A DNA stretch of 64,000 nt, taken from NCBI GenBank assembly GCA_022453515.1, contig JAJNNY010000016.1:434001-498000 (forward strand), in the 5' to 3' direction. The stretch is from Astrocystis sublimbata. Taxonomy: Eukaryota; Ascomycota; Sordariomycetes; Xylariales; Xylariaceae. Position 1 is the first letter of the stretch. Every line of letters begins with the position of its first letter. The position numbers and the translations under genes are program-made. Below are positions 36,692 to 50,651 of the stretch, one piece after another. The notes under the pieces are model-generated. The model saw only the letters and a program-made list of their open reading frames with translations, was not told where the DNA came from and searched no databases.

Positions 36692-39600
36692 GCAGTCAAG
36701 GATCGAAATATATTGATTGTCGGAGGAAGACTGGGGGAGATTGTTTTACAATTGAGATACCCGGAGATACCCTTTGCTGTTTTGTTTCGTATGGTTTATA
36801 CCAGGACTTAAATTTGAGTCGCAGACATTCAATGCTAGAAGATAATACAGATCCGCCCTTACGAGTCTCAAACTTGCCTCTATGCGTCCTTCGTGAAAAC
36901 GTGCCTATGTGGATTGCATCTTTTATGGCTCGGAATTGACCCTTAACTAAGTGCGATCATTGGGATGGTATATTTTTCAATGCTCCCGTTGTCTATTATT
37001 AAGCATTACAGACCCCCTTTGCCAACGTTTTGAAACCCGCCCTTTCCTTGTGTCCCGACGCACATTGGATTATCTACCTCGAAGCATCTTGCTTGTGGCT
37101 ACAGTTTCCTCGGTACCTCCATCTTAGCCTCCTGCGTCAGATTGACCTCACCGATTTCAGCTAGCCGATTCTGCAGGTGTAGTTTCTATTTGTTCCATCT
37201 ACGAAGCTAGCTCTGATATTTCAACTGCGAACCCGGAATATGGTATACCTTTTCTAGCGGCATCCATCGGTAGTTGTTCAGTTGTTGGCCAACATTAGCG
37301 CATTTTATTCTCAGTGCCTGACAACGTGGGGGGGGGGGCCATGGCCTTCACGAGCGTCGACATCCGAGCAGTCAACTGGCCGTCGATATGATGGATGTTA
37401 AGATACACGGAGTCAACCTTGCCCAGCAATCATACTCTGCAATTGCCATGGGAATGTGAGCTTGGATATTATTGAACTCCTACAGGGTATACTATAAGGG
37501 AACTTGAGGCCGAGGCAGGCGGAGGACTGACATTGATTTGTTTTTTTCATTGCGATGTCCCACGCGCCCAGAGCAATGAAATTATGTGCTCAGCCAATTG
37601 TCATAGACACATGTCGTATACTTCTAAGATGTGACAAGTTATGTATATAATTATCTATGCAGCATGCTCGCCCCGCCCATTGCTGGACCCATGACACTGC
37701 ATCGTCGGACCAGTTAAATGGAATAAAGACAATGCCACTCAGGCGAACTCGTAAATCAATACAGCTGATGAGCGATTACCTCGTGCCCGATCAGCTCGGC
37801 CCGCTGACCGAAACAGCCCTACTATTTCCCCCGGATGTAGAGAAAAAAAGCTTGTAGGCCTGATCAGCCTAAGTTCCGTTTCACGTGGTCCAAGTCCACC
37901 AGGCAAGCCGGAACCAAGATCTTCAACACGAGCCTACGATATATGGAATGTCTTCGGGTGTATTTTCTGATCGAGTAGATACGGTCTTGGGAACTTTAGG
38001 TATTGAGAGTATTGGTGTAAGGAATGCGGTGTCTTCCACAAGTGAGGTATTTCCATTGCAGCATCAGAGTGTAAATCAAATCATGTTGTCTTACAAATAC
38101 TTCATTTCCACTCGAGAGGATCTTGGTACTTATATAGTATCGTTACGAGCTACGTTAGCCAAATGAGAATAAGATGACACGGCTTGTATTTGATCTCAAG
38201 AAGAGCAACAAAATTTTTGATCGTGCCCTTCCCTTGAGCTTCATACAATACGATAAACGTCGTGGTAAAGAACAGGCCAATACGTGACCGGTAAGACTCG
38301 CGTCGTATCATCTGTCTACCCAGGTACTCGTGACTGGGAAAATGGCCAGATTCTCTGCTACGTATCGGGGTTGCAATGCCGTTTTTGTGCTGTATTCCAA
38401 CTACCAATAAATCAGCTTCGAGCTTGGCCTCGCAACATACCTAGGTACACAAGATATTGCCTTGGGATGTGTGTCCTGAATGTATCTGACCCGTATTATC
38501 TGGTTCCACACTTTCGCGGAGTTTCGCCGTCCCAGGGGCCCGATTTAAGTTGGTTTTCATTTCAGCTTGAGGTCGAGGGCATCGACCATTTCAGATAGTA
38601 TCTTCGGTTGTGCGATTTGACTATGCCATCTTGCTTGTCATTGTCAGTTCCCGTAACATTACAGCCAATCATAGGTATTGACCTGCTCTGTATAGTCGAG
38701 TTGGTATGCTTAATCAAATGTCCATGACGATTCGCTTATGGGATCGCCATTGTCTGATACACCTAGTATTTTTTTTCTCTTTCATTATTCCTCTGTTTTA
38801 CATTTCTCGCTCGCATTTAATGACTGAAGATTTGAACAACGGCCCTGAATTCGAGAGTAGACGTTAACCTCAATCGTCCATTCCCCAGGCCTGTTCAGGA
38901 GGCCACGAATAAATACTTAATATACATAGTAGCGAACATACAACACAATGTTCCCGGAGTCCGACCTGCTGTTGATCTGTATAGAGCTTGTGTAAATGGA
39001 CTGTAGGTGATACACCGCATAGCTGTTAGATATCACAGGCAGGTCCAGGGCTCATTAAAAACAATGATTAGAAAGATACTGCTTCGTCAGGTGACATCCA
39101 TCTCGCCTGGCGTAGATATGTGAGCAGACTTTGCAAGACAACATCCTACGAACCGCTGTTCACTAGCTACACAATCAGCCTATATGAAGGTAGTGCTTTA
39201 AATATAGCCACTCACCATTTGGTAGCTAGCGAGCCCAAAATTCGTTCTGCCTCCTCGTCCTGTCGTCCATATTTTGACGATCAAATCGTCACGTCTAGGA
39301 TCTGCCTGTCGTCGAATCAGTAAATTGATAATATCCGGTCATTTTCGTTCCGTTCCCTAGCCCGCCCTCAGTGACCAACAATCCAAGTGATTTCCACGAA
39401 GCCAATCAAGCTTTTGTACGAAAAACAGAGTGATTGACTTCCAAGTCCCCGGACCCACTAACCACCACCACCTGCCAGCACTTCAATCACTTTTTTCTCC
39501 TCTCGGCTTGCCTATCATACCCAGCCCCAGCTGTTATACACGTGTTGCTCACCATGTGACTGACGATCGTCCATGTTCCGGTTATCATGGTCTTTATTGG

Positions 39601-41753
39601 TGATCTGTGGATCTCGATATACTCATACATGCAGCGTCCTGTGCAGCGGACAGGTGCCGGATCGACGAGGCTCTTATTCTGAGATTGTCGCGGCCGTCTA
39701 GAACCTTCCGTTGTTTAGGTCGTGTGAGACATGATAGGTACCACAAGTTGAATGGTCGAGATTCGCATGCGGCTGGACCAGAAAGGTATATGGTCATTAA
39801 CATTAGGGATGTGAAAGCCGCTGCCACGGGGGGCCAATAAAGTCAACGCTGCTATTAGCTTCCATGTCATTGGCGATCTGATTATAGCCCTATACGTGGC
39901 AAGCGATCCTCCAAGTGCCGAATCCCCTGCATCGTTCGTGCCATTGGACCTTGGGATGTGCTCTTGCCGGTTTCCACTCAAGTGTTAAAGACTTGGCTAT
40001 CTTTCATTAGTCACTTGAATGTGTCATATTGATGAATTGTGACTATTGAGCAATGAAAGTCAACGAACACATGATGTTTTCAAGGATGAAGTTCGGGTCG
40101 ATCCGTTAGTGGGTCGATAGATGTCACTTTATCTACCGAACAAGAAACGTTACACAACAATGTCGTCCTAGAAAGCTACGTGTGATTTTTGTAGAGGATA
40201 TGTAGTTATATTTCGAGATATTGGCAACTTTCAGTGTAGCAGATCTGACTATCAACCTCGATAATTTTAAGACCAATTATTTTTTGTGCGCCATGGGAGC
40301 GAAGGGACGATTCATGCGAATGTTGATGGGTCCCGAGTCGTGATACTGTCTTCTGCAAGCATAGGTGCATAGCTTCACCCCGGAGATTGAATTACATAAC
40401 GATCAGTAATGGTCTCATTGACAGTCATGTTCCGATAACCTTAGTTCGGGGGATCGTCCTAATCAGTACTATGTAGATAGCACTAATTCTAGCATAACTG
40501 TCGCGATTCGAGATCATGCCTCGCGGGAATGTAATGATCAAAGGACACCGATTTTCTTATTCCAGCCTATACCTTGGTAACACTGTTGATCTTACATCAT
40601 CATGATTCGTACTTGACGAAGGGCTACATTTAGTACACAAGATCCGGTAGGAGTGACAACTAATAGCCTGGAGCCAAATGTGAAACATGAATCATGTCTG
40701 AACCCGCAACTGGCCCGAGGCCGGTGAGTAACTCCGTCGTTGGGTCTCTTTCCGGTCGGGTTATGCAAACAGGGGGAGGGTGGGATTGAAGTTGAGACAG
40801 CATACCTACTAATGTACTACCAGTGACTCGAAGGTCCGCAAGTGGTTCATTCTTACCGAGGGAAATGCTAAACATCACCCCGAGAAAATGGTCAATATCA
40901 CCCGGTCTGCGGACGTCTTCTTCACCACAAGATTACCATACCACTGAGGCAGGCCGGGCAAATTTTTTTTTTTTGCGCAACCTAGCAGCCCCGAGAATGA
41001 CGTCCGCGAATCGGAGCATGAGCGAGCGTGTGTTTCCGGCGTTACACGCGGAGTCGTGCACATGTATCATTAATGTTGGCCACGGCATCGCTAAGTCTTC
41101 ATACGACGTAACCGAGTATAGCAGGGATGCCAAGCGTATATGAGATTCGAACCTTTTCGGAACCAGTCTAAGACCATATCCTATTGCTGGAAACCTTGTG
41201 CGGGAGTATGTATGAGTGACCCACGAGCAGGGCTCGTCCGAATGCGAAGGTTTGTATTAGCCGGTTTTCAATATTTCCAGCATCAAGTCAATGTACCCCG
41301 GACAACATGTCGACAACAGATGTCATCTGGTAGGGGAGAAAGCTAACGTGTCGTAGAGTCGCAGGAGCTCGAGGTTCAGGCGCCCTTGATATTATAGTCA
41401 TTGGCGGCTCGTGACACTGCATCCGGTTCGAGATATAAACTTAGCTCGAGTCCAAAATGACCGGTACTTGCTGCCAGCCGGGAGGTCCGGGAAATAAATA
41501 TTATACACGCACGACATCTATGTAGGTATCGACAAGTCGACTTGGTGATATGCGAGAAAGGCGGTCAACATGCTTGGCCCATGTTTCAAAACTCAAACCA
41601 AGCACGTGAGATCCGGGATAAGGGTATATGCATTGGCTATACTTATTCAGCATTTCTCAATGCTTGATCTGAGGAGGATCTCAAGGGTAAAGCTCGGGCG
41701 GCGGAGCCAAGCATGTGGGAAACCTTATCTCGAGTATCGAGATTTCATACTTA

Positions 41754-41777
41754 CTGCTTACCTACCTAGGTAAGCAG
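41754..41777. repeat. Inverted repeat, 11-bp arms around 2 bp
   Basis: The left arm is CTGCTTACCTA (41754-41764) and the right arm is its exact reverse complement (41767-41777), separated by CC. It is an extended member of the ACCT/AGGT palindrome family. Confidence 0.8.
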
Positions 41778-44571
41778 GCCTTCGTGTTTCCATATTCACA
41801 AGGACCACGCCTGTGAAGCTTATGACATGTTAAGCAAGCTCAACGTTGAGCTGTGGCATCTTAAGCTCACATGCTACATGGAATACATTAATCATGAAAT
41901 AAGCATCGCGCTTGTCGCAATGAGCCCTCGATTTCAGTCGAGTACCGCTTACTGTCCCCGAGGCCGCTTTGTGATATTATTAGAGAGCGGTGTGACTGGT
42001 GAACAATCCAAGTCCACGGTTTCTCGCTGGCCCTGTCTAATCAGCATACTGTATTTCAAATATTCGAACTGCAAGAACTAGTGTATTTGAGCCAGCGGTG
42101 GCACAGCATTATGTACGGGACTTGACCAGGGAGACGTGCAGTGAACATTCATCCACGCACCCTTCGGATGCGTGTATTACTCGTCTGTACTTTAAAACCA
42201 AGCGCCGCCCGCGTCTACGGGAAACTTGAAAAAGAGGTGTCGCGGACGATACGTTGGAGGTCGTCGTACAGTGAACGCAGACGGCTAGGCTATCCATGAC
42301 AATAACAACAATGTTGGCATCTATCGCGTGAGTAGGTTGGTAGGTCTCTATGCGTACACACTCTCACCACACCGAGGATTTGATTAGGTATAGATAATAC
42401 GGTGAAATCCAGCTTGCCGTCGAATCATGTCAGTGTACCTGTCTGGGTTTCCGATGCGAGGGGCACGCGGTCTTATATCGGTTTGATGCTGAGTCGCAAA
42501 ATCCGGAGTCTTAACTAGTAACCTAACTGGTGCCTGTCCGTCGACTAGCAGATCATGGTGACATCAACCAAGACGAAACCGATGTTGTAGTTGCAAGCGG
42601 TCTGGTAGGTAGTCTCTGATGCACGAATCTACGTTTCAATACTCTTGGCGAGCTAGCAGGAAATGTGTTGCATTTTTTACTTACCGAACCTCCCAGCGCC
42701 AATACCAATCCCAGTATCAGTATGTGTGTGGATAGTGTTTGGTGTGGTATGTCGAAGCTGCAGGAACCTTTGGAGAGGGCGAGTCTGACCACGCACCACG
42801 CTGGTTCTAAAGCGCTATGATGCAATTCAGGACATAGGTGAGATTGACGATCGAGCGATGCCTATTTCCCCGTCTCATTGACAAAATTCGGTCTGGAGGT
42901 TACGCGTAACGTGCTTAGTTGTGTAGTAGTGCAGGAGAAGATCTACACTAGACGATACGCCAGCCAAGAGACTGAGACCTCCGTTCGGCCTAGTGTAAAT
43001 AGGTAGATAGGTACATAGCAGACTCCCACGTCAAAGTAAATCTAGGGAAGAATAACTTAGGGAAGAATTGCTGGGAAGCTTCGAGTATTCTAGTTCCCCA
43101 TCAGGCAACAGCCCATATCACGGTCGTACTTCAAGGCGTTTCCAGCAACCTAACATTTAAGTCCCTACCTACATACTTACTCAAGGACCGACCTATGGTA
43201 CTGGTAACTGGGTAACGTGCTCTAGTGTGGTGCAGTTACGTTAATACTGGATCATCCAACCAGACTGCTGGAACCGATCTGGATCGTGGAACCCAGGCTT
43301 CTCACGGCGGATACTGATCGAGGACCGTTGGGCCACCTCATAGCACCATCTCATGTGTTCCAAGGCGACAGGATCAGAGGCTCCTCTGACCAAGCAAGAG
43401 AATATGATAAATCGAGACAGAAATCGAGGCTCGCTCGGCTCGTGAGCTGGACATGAACACGCTGATGACCTACATAATTAGTTTGTCAACAGTTGAACTT
43501 GGAGCGGTACGTTGCATAAGCGTCTAACAGCAATTGTGGAGATAATACGACTAGCATCCAAGATGTACCGTGGGCAGGTACCTACATCTACAGTACAAGC
43601 CGCGAGCCTCGAGGTTACAAAAGTTTTCCAAGTTGAACTGATGTGTTTCCTGCGCTGTAGATGCTGTAGGAGGCATTGTGTAGCATCAAAACCTCCCCTA
43701 GATGCTAAGCTCGTGGCCATAGCCGTGCTGTTCCTTCCATGCATACTTAGTACCTACTGGCCTATCTGAAAATATGACTGGATTGGGATGTTTATTTGTC
43801 ACGGAAAGTGATGCGAACCGCATTGTCCAGGTAGTACGAGTTTTGGGGTTAACAACATGGCCGTGATTTCACACAGTGTTGGTAGGTACGGTTATACTTA
43901 GAACGGTTTCGCTGTCGACCCACAACCTTCTCGCAGGAGAGAAAGCCCCTGAAGTTGATGTTTAAAAAAAGACACTCGTGATATTCACGACATATAGACA
44001 TCCACGGGCAGAGCAACAGTCCATTCCAGTTGACTATTAATCCAGCCGTACCTGTGGAACATACTACCTAGGAAGTATGTATAACAATAATGAGTGGGTA
44101 GCTCATAGAAGTCAATGCTTCGTGCTCACATCGGCTGTCCTTTTGACACCTGATATTGAACCGCACTTGCCAAGTTCTGGCCTGAGCAGGATTCTGGATA
44201 AGAAGCACCTTTCTTGACAACCAGCCTAGCCAACCTCCTCAATTGACATTCTGGGTTGTGATCTACCTAGGTACTGTACACATCACCTACTGACTTGAGG
44301 ATGACCGGTCACCAACGCCGTGTACTTGGGTATGCACAACAAGCTTGTATTATGCCTACGTGCGTCAAGATCACGAGCGCGGCATGTTGAGCAAGTCTTT
44401 GAGATACCTATCACCAATCTAATCCCAGAAAGTAGGTGTTCGACTTGGACGATGGCAATGAAGCAGCACCATTTGAATGGGATTACCAAATTCCACAAAA
44501 TCCCAATTTTGATGGGCCTCGTTTTCGCACACCTGCAAAAGATGGCATACGTCACAGGGAATAATGACGGG

Positions 44572-44656
44572 CCAGAGGCCACCTCGAATAAAAACCACAA
44601 AGACCCCCACACTATCTAAGAATTGGTGTGTGGTGTTTGTTTGAGGTGGCCTCTGG
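44572..44656. repeat. Hairpin-forming inverted repeat, 14-bp perfect arms
   Basis: CCAGAGGCCACCTC at 44572-44585 is the exact reverse complement of 44643-44656. The inner flanks (CCACA-rich on the left, TGTGTGG-rich on the right) also pair partly, so the 85-nt unit could fold into a long imperfect hairpin. It could be a small non-autonomous element or a structured RNA; no coding content. Confidence 0.75.
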
Positions 44657-44716
44657 ACGGGTAAGCCAACATGGCTCAAGCAACGACATTTGCAGCAGTC
44701 ATCTATAGATACCTTA

Positions 44717-44730
44717 ATTACCTAGGTAAT
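44717..44730. repeat. Perfect 14-bp palindrome ATTACCTAGGTAAT
   Basis: A clean example of the ACCT/AGGT palindrome family, in the gene-poor region. Confidence 0.8.
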
Positions 44731-45268
44731 GTATTCGCCATTGGGTATCACTCGGACTTTTTATTGAGGCGTTGGTAGGTACCTACGTACGCTGTTCTCG
44801 GCTGTCCTGTCCCGTCGACGCATTCTTACGTACATACGAGGAGACAGCACCGCTGCTTGTCTAGCGCGACAGTAATCAATGCCTGTTGTGAGACGCTCCA
44901 ATAGGAACGTGCTGGACCCCGGTCTCATTTATCAACCCCCTCAAAAACTTGTAATAAGCTACGGTATGTTCCTAGATACAGGCTTAACATACAGACATAT
45001 GCCAAGTCGCGGTACTTGAACCCCTGGATTCTGCCCAGGACAAACACACGTATCAAGGGTTAGCAAGACATATTTGTGTACCTGCTTCTGCTCTCTACCT
45101 AGGTATCTATCGAGCCTATCTCGCTACCTACGCTACGCTACTAACTTGACTCATTGGTTGGCATAAATCGTTGGAATATCGGTCTCTCTTTCTCGTGTCG
45201 TTTTGACAATAGCCGTCGAGCAAGCATGATGAGTTGTCCCAGCATGCCCGATATGGATAAGTATGACC

Positions 45269-45270
<2 letters not shown>

Positions 45271-45299
<29 letters not shown>
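45271..45299. repeat. TTA trinucleotide microsatellite, 9 units
   Basis: Nine consecutive TTA units followed by a TTG. On the minus strand it lies in an open frame as an Asn run, but that frame is not otherwise gene-like. Confidence 0.85.
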
Positions 45300-46494
45300 G
45301 ATATCAATTATTATTTTTCGGCGACCATGGTAGTGGCCATGTAAGTAGCTGTTGGCTTTGGCCATCACTGTCCAACATCTTGGTTCATCTGCTGTCAGTA
45401 TGCGTGTGATTTGGATTTCTCGTAGCGGGTATTCGTGCGTGATTGTATAGGTACCTACTTACCGTCACGTTGTGATGATGTATGTCTGGAACGAGGCAGA
45501 TGCCCATTGCTACGCATGCCAGAAGTATGCATGCAATGCTTGATTCCCCCTCTCTGCATTCCAACCACTCCAACCACTCCAACCAGGGACCACGGCCTGG
45601 AGATTCTGAAATAGATGGCGCCAGCGCCTAGTCTTGTTCAGACACCAACGCCGCAAGCGTCTTGCGAAAACGGGCGATAACACCAGAAGATATACCCGCT
45701 AAAACAGAATGATAATAGCACTACCCGTGACAATAGCAGATCCGTGGCGAGATATGAGAGATGAGATCGATCGTGCCAATTCCTGCACACGATTATGCAT
45801 TGTTTTGGGCCAAGACGAGCTGGAATCTGGGACAGGACAGCTCAGGTGCGCTGTACGGTTCCTGGGTGCCTGGACAATGTCACTAACACTAAGGGTGCAT
45901 CGCATCGGTGGAATCTGAAATGACAAAGGGCGGATGAATCAATGCGGAGGTTGCACCTTTCTTTTAGGGGCCCAGTGGGTACCTACCTACCCAGGCAACT
46001 AGCGTAGTAGTACCTGCTGTGATGAGTACTACTTACGCCGCTTAGGCAAGCTGCTCCTCGCTGTAATCACCTAAAAGCTGCACGCTACCTGTCTGGGGCA
46101 TGCTTAGGTACGTTGCCCGTAGGTGTTGAGGTACCTAAACTCCATGACCCCTGCCGTGGTCGCTGTACAAGACCCTGTTCCACGCACCTAGAGGCTCCAT
46201 CTCGCCCCCTACCGTACCTGGGAGCAGGTGGTGGGCGTGGAGGTGCGGTAGGTACGGCACCCGTACTGCAGGTATTGCGTGTGCAGGACACACACCTGGG
46301 CTGGAGGACATGCACCCGCTGGTATGGCGCACACCCCGACCTGAGCCCAGCACCCAAGCAGCCAAGCTGCCCTCTCGCCTGGCTACCGTGGCCACCCCCG
46401 ACCACCATTCTTCCCGTGGGCCTGAGGTACCCACCAGCAAGTCCCTGGCGGGCCTGGGAGTCCCCTGCCGCTCCCTAGCTGGCCATTGGCACCT

Positions 46495-46990
46495 CGCGCT
46501 CTCTTTCAGCGATCCTCAGAACCGCTCGTTCATTTCATCCCGTGTCGATGTGGTCAACCTCCCCGTTCCCTCCTTCTCCCACCCCGTATGCCCGTCTGAA
46601 TACCATCATTCTCTTTCCCCCCCTTCCCCCCCAAGCATCACACCACCCTCCCGCTCGTTCTTCCCTCGCTTCTTGTTCCATTCGCGCCTTACTAGTACAT
46701 ACTCTTCTTTCCCACCTTCTGGTCTAAGACAAATTTTCTCCTTGACGTGAACTCTTCTGTGCCCTTTCCCCCCCTTTGCTCCGAGGTTTGTTGTCCCCCT
46801 TTTATCCACCAGCTTCTCCCTCTGTCCATCCCTTTGCCATCTCTCACCCAGGCTGCCGATGATATTGCCCTTCTCTGCAGCCTGTTTCACTCTCCCCTGC
46901 GCCGCTGTTCCGGCTGTCCACCCAATCCCACCCCTAGTGAACCCCGGACCAGAATCGTCGTCTTTGTTCTTCATCAGGGGCCCGCGTTGA
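46495..46990 (+). promoter_or_regulatory. Long CT-rich tract upstream of the Bni4-like gene
   Basis: About 500 nt of strongly pyrimidine-biased sequence (TTCCCCCC, CTTCTTTCCC and similar) that ends roughly 0.6 kb before the start at 47571. Filamentous fungi often have such tracts at core promoters of genes with long 5' leaders. A long leader is inferred. Confidence 0.45.
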
Positions 46991-47570
46991 CATTGTGACA
47001 AAACAAGTCGTTCCCATGTCCTCCTACTAGACGACACCGTATACCGCCCCGCGTGTCTCCCGTGGCACAAGAGGCTCAACTATCCCAACAACTGCCCGTC
47101 CGCACAATTGCTCGTTGACCACAGAGCATCATCTTTCGGCCGCGTCTACGGTGATAGTAGTTGCTAGCTGGAGGTCTCTTGTTCCCATTCGGGTCGCGGG
47201 CGTCCTCTCTTTCCGACCAACTCCTCCCTTTCCGATCGTTTCTCGAGTACACGTCGACGTTCAAGCGTGATAGAAGCTACAGAGCTGTTCTAAGGTACAT
47301 CTTCTCGAACATAGCCTGAAAACTTTCACAGGCTTGTAGAATAGTGTTAAAGTTGAAGCGGATACTTGATTATTGTTGTTCATCTGGTCTTAAGCGTAAC
47401 ATCACGATTATAGCAACGTTTCGCTAACTTCAGACCGAATCCTAGACGACCTATCCTTACCCGAGAGCCCGCAATTCCCAAAGGACCAGCCTGGTAGCGA
47501 AAGCTGTTGACAAGTGTGGTCTTATTGCTACGAGATCACACATTGATTCGTTGGTCCGGATTCTCCTAAT

Positions 47571-50169
47571 ATGGCTGCATTGGTTCAAACATACTCTCAG
47601 CAATCTGGAACCGTGACCTTGCTGCAGACCAGACCGTCATCGGCTGCGGGAATCATGTCGGGCACACCACAAGGACATGCCAACCAGGGGTATGGTGCTC
47701 ACCAAAGGCATGTATATCACGGTTCATCGGGAAGTATAGGGGGACAGGGAACCTATCGGACCACCGGTACTGTTGCTCCCGTTCAACCCTATGCATTTAC
47801 CTCGACACCTAGCCTTGCCCATAGTGGGCAGCTACCGCAGCACGGTGGATATCGAACCTCGTCCGGAACCACACTACCTACTTTGACACAGCTGGTTGAT
47901 CCGAGAATGCAGTATACTGCTGCGACTGCTCGCCCTCCTCTCAATGGTACCTCGAATCAGCCTACCTTTGCACAGGTCGCCGCTTCCAAAGCCTCCCCTG
48001 AGAGGTATAGGCGCCCAGCACAAAGACACGCGGATTCGTCACAATCCATCGCCCAGTCCCAGCAGATGCAAACCTCTCCCGGCTTGTCTGCCTCAGGTAC
48101 GCCCGCTGTGGCCCAGTCATATAATCAACGTGCTCTGCCCAGAAATCAGGCGATGCCTTCAATCAGACCGCAGAGTGCGAACGGCCCTATGCCCAATGCA
48201 ACAATGGACGACATGCATGTATACCGCCAACCGACCGATGACGAGTCGAAAAGATACCGACGACGCAGCATTCATTCAATCAACTCAGCTGATCACTATA
48301 CTGGTCCCGCTCCGCAGAGCTCTCACCAGTCGTCTCAAGTCGATGGGATAACAGGATCAAAGAAACAGGGCAGCAGTGAGAAGGAGCAAAGGCATGCAAG
48401 AGTCGTGCCTCGACCCCCGTCGGCGAGCAATGCTTCCCATGTCAGAAATGGGAGCTCTGAAAGCATCGTCTCCAGTCGCAGCAGCAACTCGCGGCCTTCC
48501 TCGGTAAGTCCCTATTTTTCACCAGTTACATGATCGGCGGCCCAATCGGACTGCCCTGGTTAGGATGCTAATCTGATATCCACTCACAGTCGGCGAATCG
48601 AAACCCCAATGCGTTCGCCCCCGCTGGTGGCCCCGCCTCGCCCGCCTCCCTATCCGGGGAGAAAGCGCAGACCCATGAGCAACCCAGAATTGTCAATATA
48701 CCGCCCCGAGCTTCATCTACTGATGTCGCCAAGCGAGTGCATAGCCCATCACCATTGTCTAACCCGGTCAACATGGCTTCTGGGACACAGTCGAGCGAAG
48801 CGGCGCGCCCCGCTGCTTCGCCTTCCACGAAGCCGCCGGTGTTGTCACCAACTGCGCCCAAGACCGAAAGCCCAGCAGCTCAGCATCTCGCTGCTATCAA
48901 CGAGAAAGGAGGGAAGTCGAAAAGCAAGACTTCTAGATTGCGAAGGGCTTTTTCTTTTGGCAGCGCCGCGGAGCTAAGGAAGGTTACCGGACAGGAATTT
49001 GGTGGAGAGTCAGCCACAGTTAAGCATGATGAGCCCAACCGGTTGCAAAAGGCTCCTCCTCACCCGGAGGAGTTATACGAAGAAGAACAAGCGCGGATTG
49101 CTCAAAAACAAGAGGAAGGTGGAATAGGAAGCAGCATATACTCAGGAACAAAGCTGTTCTCGGGCTCGACGGACAATCTTTCGATATCGTCAACGGCGTC
49201 ATCTGCCTCAATCATGCTCCGTAAGATGGGGCGCGGTGTGAAGAAGGGTAGCCGCTCGCTTGTGGGCCTTTTCCGGCCAAAGTCGATAATTGGTTCGCCG
49301 ACTGATGAATTTGGACCCCCGGAAGCCTCCCAGGCGGCTGTCTCGATGGTAACTGTCGAGGCCGAGCGTGACCGTGTCAACGTGACGACTAACGCCGAAC
49401 TTACCCAAACCCCTGGGACCGGATTCCCTCACCTCGAGCGAAATTCCATTGATGCCTCCAAGAATACGGAGAGTCTGAACTCTGATCTCCTGGATGCCTC
49501 AAGCGAAAACTCTGGCGCAAGAAAGAGCATCATTGGCAGCGAAAGGGAGCGGGCCGAGGTATTAGCCACGATCCGTAAAGGCATTTTGAAAAGTAAGCTT
49601 TTCTGTTGTTATGGCTATTCAAGGCTTCTGGGATGAATTAAATGGCTAACAAGGATGGTTACAGCTCGTAGCAACTCTCCAACACCGCCCGCTCGAGGAT
49701 CGGAAGGCAAAACACCGAATTTCAATCTCCCAGCCATTCCTAATGTGGCTGACTCGCCCAACTCCAGCGCACCGAGTACGCCCAACGATGACGTTCCGAG
49801 TCATAAGCGTACCGACTCTGTTGCCATTGGAAACGAGGATTACTTCATGTCGGCATTGCGCTTACGCCAGGATACTAAGAGCGCACCCGCGACCCCTCAA
49901 GCAGGTCACAAGCGTAACGCTACATTCAGTCCCCGAATTGTTTTCCACGATACCTGGCCGCCTGGAGAGTACGATCGCCGCGGCGAGATTGCTACGTGCA
50001 ACCGCCTAACGCCCATGCTTGCGCAGCAGATCAAAGAGGAGCTGAACAGCTTCAAAATGGTGAGTCTCGTTCTGCAATCGCGCTCCACTGAAGCTTTATC
50101 ATACTAATGTACAAACGGCAGGAGATGGAAGTCCACGAGACATCCAAGATATACACTCACTTTTTCTGA
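47571..50169 (+). CDS. Bni4-like protein phosphatase 1 targeting scaffold, 4 exons, 792 aa
   Basis: Probable scaffold that brings PP1 (Glc7) and chitin synthase machinery to septation or bud-neck sites, as yeast Bni4 does. Exons: 47571-48503, 48590-49592, 49665-50059 and 50122-50169, totalling 2379 nt. Most of the protein is disordered, rich in Ser, Pro, Gln and Thr. A basic segment near residues 440-470 (SRLRRAFSFGSAAELRKV) resembles short conserved membrane or kinase-substrate patches. The last 60 residues are the conserved part: RIVF near 734 fits the RVxF PP1-docking consensus, followed by YDRRGEIATCNRLTPMLAQQIKEEL (quoted here in parts: YDRRGEIATCNRLTP, MLAQQIKEEL) and EMEVHETSKIYTHFF at the end. 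The final exon encodes only 15 residues. The family call rests on this C-terminus. Fungal Afr1-type relatives are an alternative. Confidence 0.68.
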
Positions 50170-50651
50170 TGACGACAAAGCACCGCATACGGCATATCAG
50201 CGAGACATTCTTTTTTTTCTTTTTCGAATCAAGGCCATAGACCTGCGTTAATGTTTACTGCTTTCGTCCAATCCAATGGCGTTGTACAAGGCCAGCATAG
50301 TAAGGTGTCGGGGCGTTTTCGGATTTATTGTTCCTTTCGTGGCCCTCACTTGAGGCGGATTTTGTTTCGACCTGGCTCAGGTGCGCGACTACCTCGTCTT
50401 GACAGGGGCCAAACATTTGTTCCGTAGGTTACTGTGTCTTAATGGCCACTCCCTCCCACACCAGCCAAAGTCGAGGAGTCGAATATAGGGAGGTCTGCGA
50501 GTCATGTGGTCATTTCTCCACGTACGCTACTCCGGCCGACTCGGAGCACACAGAAACACAAAAAAAAAATAGGAGACGGGTCACCCCATACGGAACGTGC
50601 AAGAGCACGGTGGCGAAAAGGGACACTATTTCTTTGTCTATCTAATTCGGC

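Larger units (their letters stand above)
36692..47570. other. 10.9-kb gene-poor region
   Basis: No gene could be supported on either strand. It is AT-richer than the coding parts. Short open frames (for example 41827-42081, 42825-42553 and 43512-43769) lack convincing splice patterns or family resemblance. It contains scattered ACCT/AGGT palindromes (38438-38450, 41754-41777, 44264-44276, 44717-44730, 44776-44795, 45095-45110, 45976-45995), a hairpin element (44572-44656), a TTA microsatellite (45271-45299) and a 9-nt ACTCCAACC-type repeat (45560-45586). A long pyrimidine tract (46495-46990) precedes the next gene. I saw no transposase or reverse-transcriptase motif. Confidence 0.5.

Noticed and set aside
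41140..41165. GATTCGAACC resembling a tRNA T-loop in reverse orientation
   Set aside because: The flanking bases cannot form a T stem or acceptor stem, so no tRNA is supported.
42553..42825. Possible small split gene with a hydrophobic segment (minus strand)
   Set aside because: A GTAAGT donor follows a signal-like segment, but no ATG fits upstream in frame and the downstream exon would be trivial.
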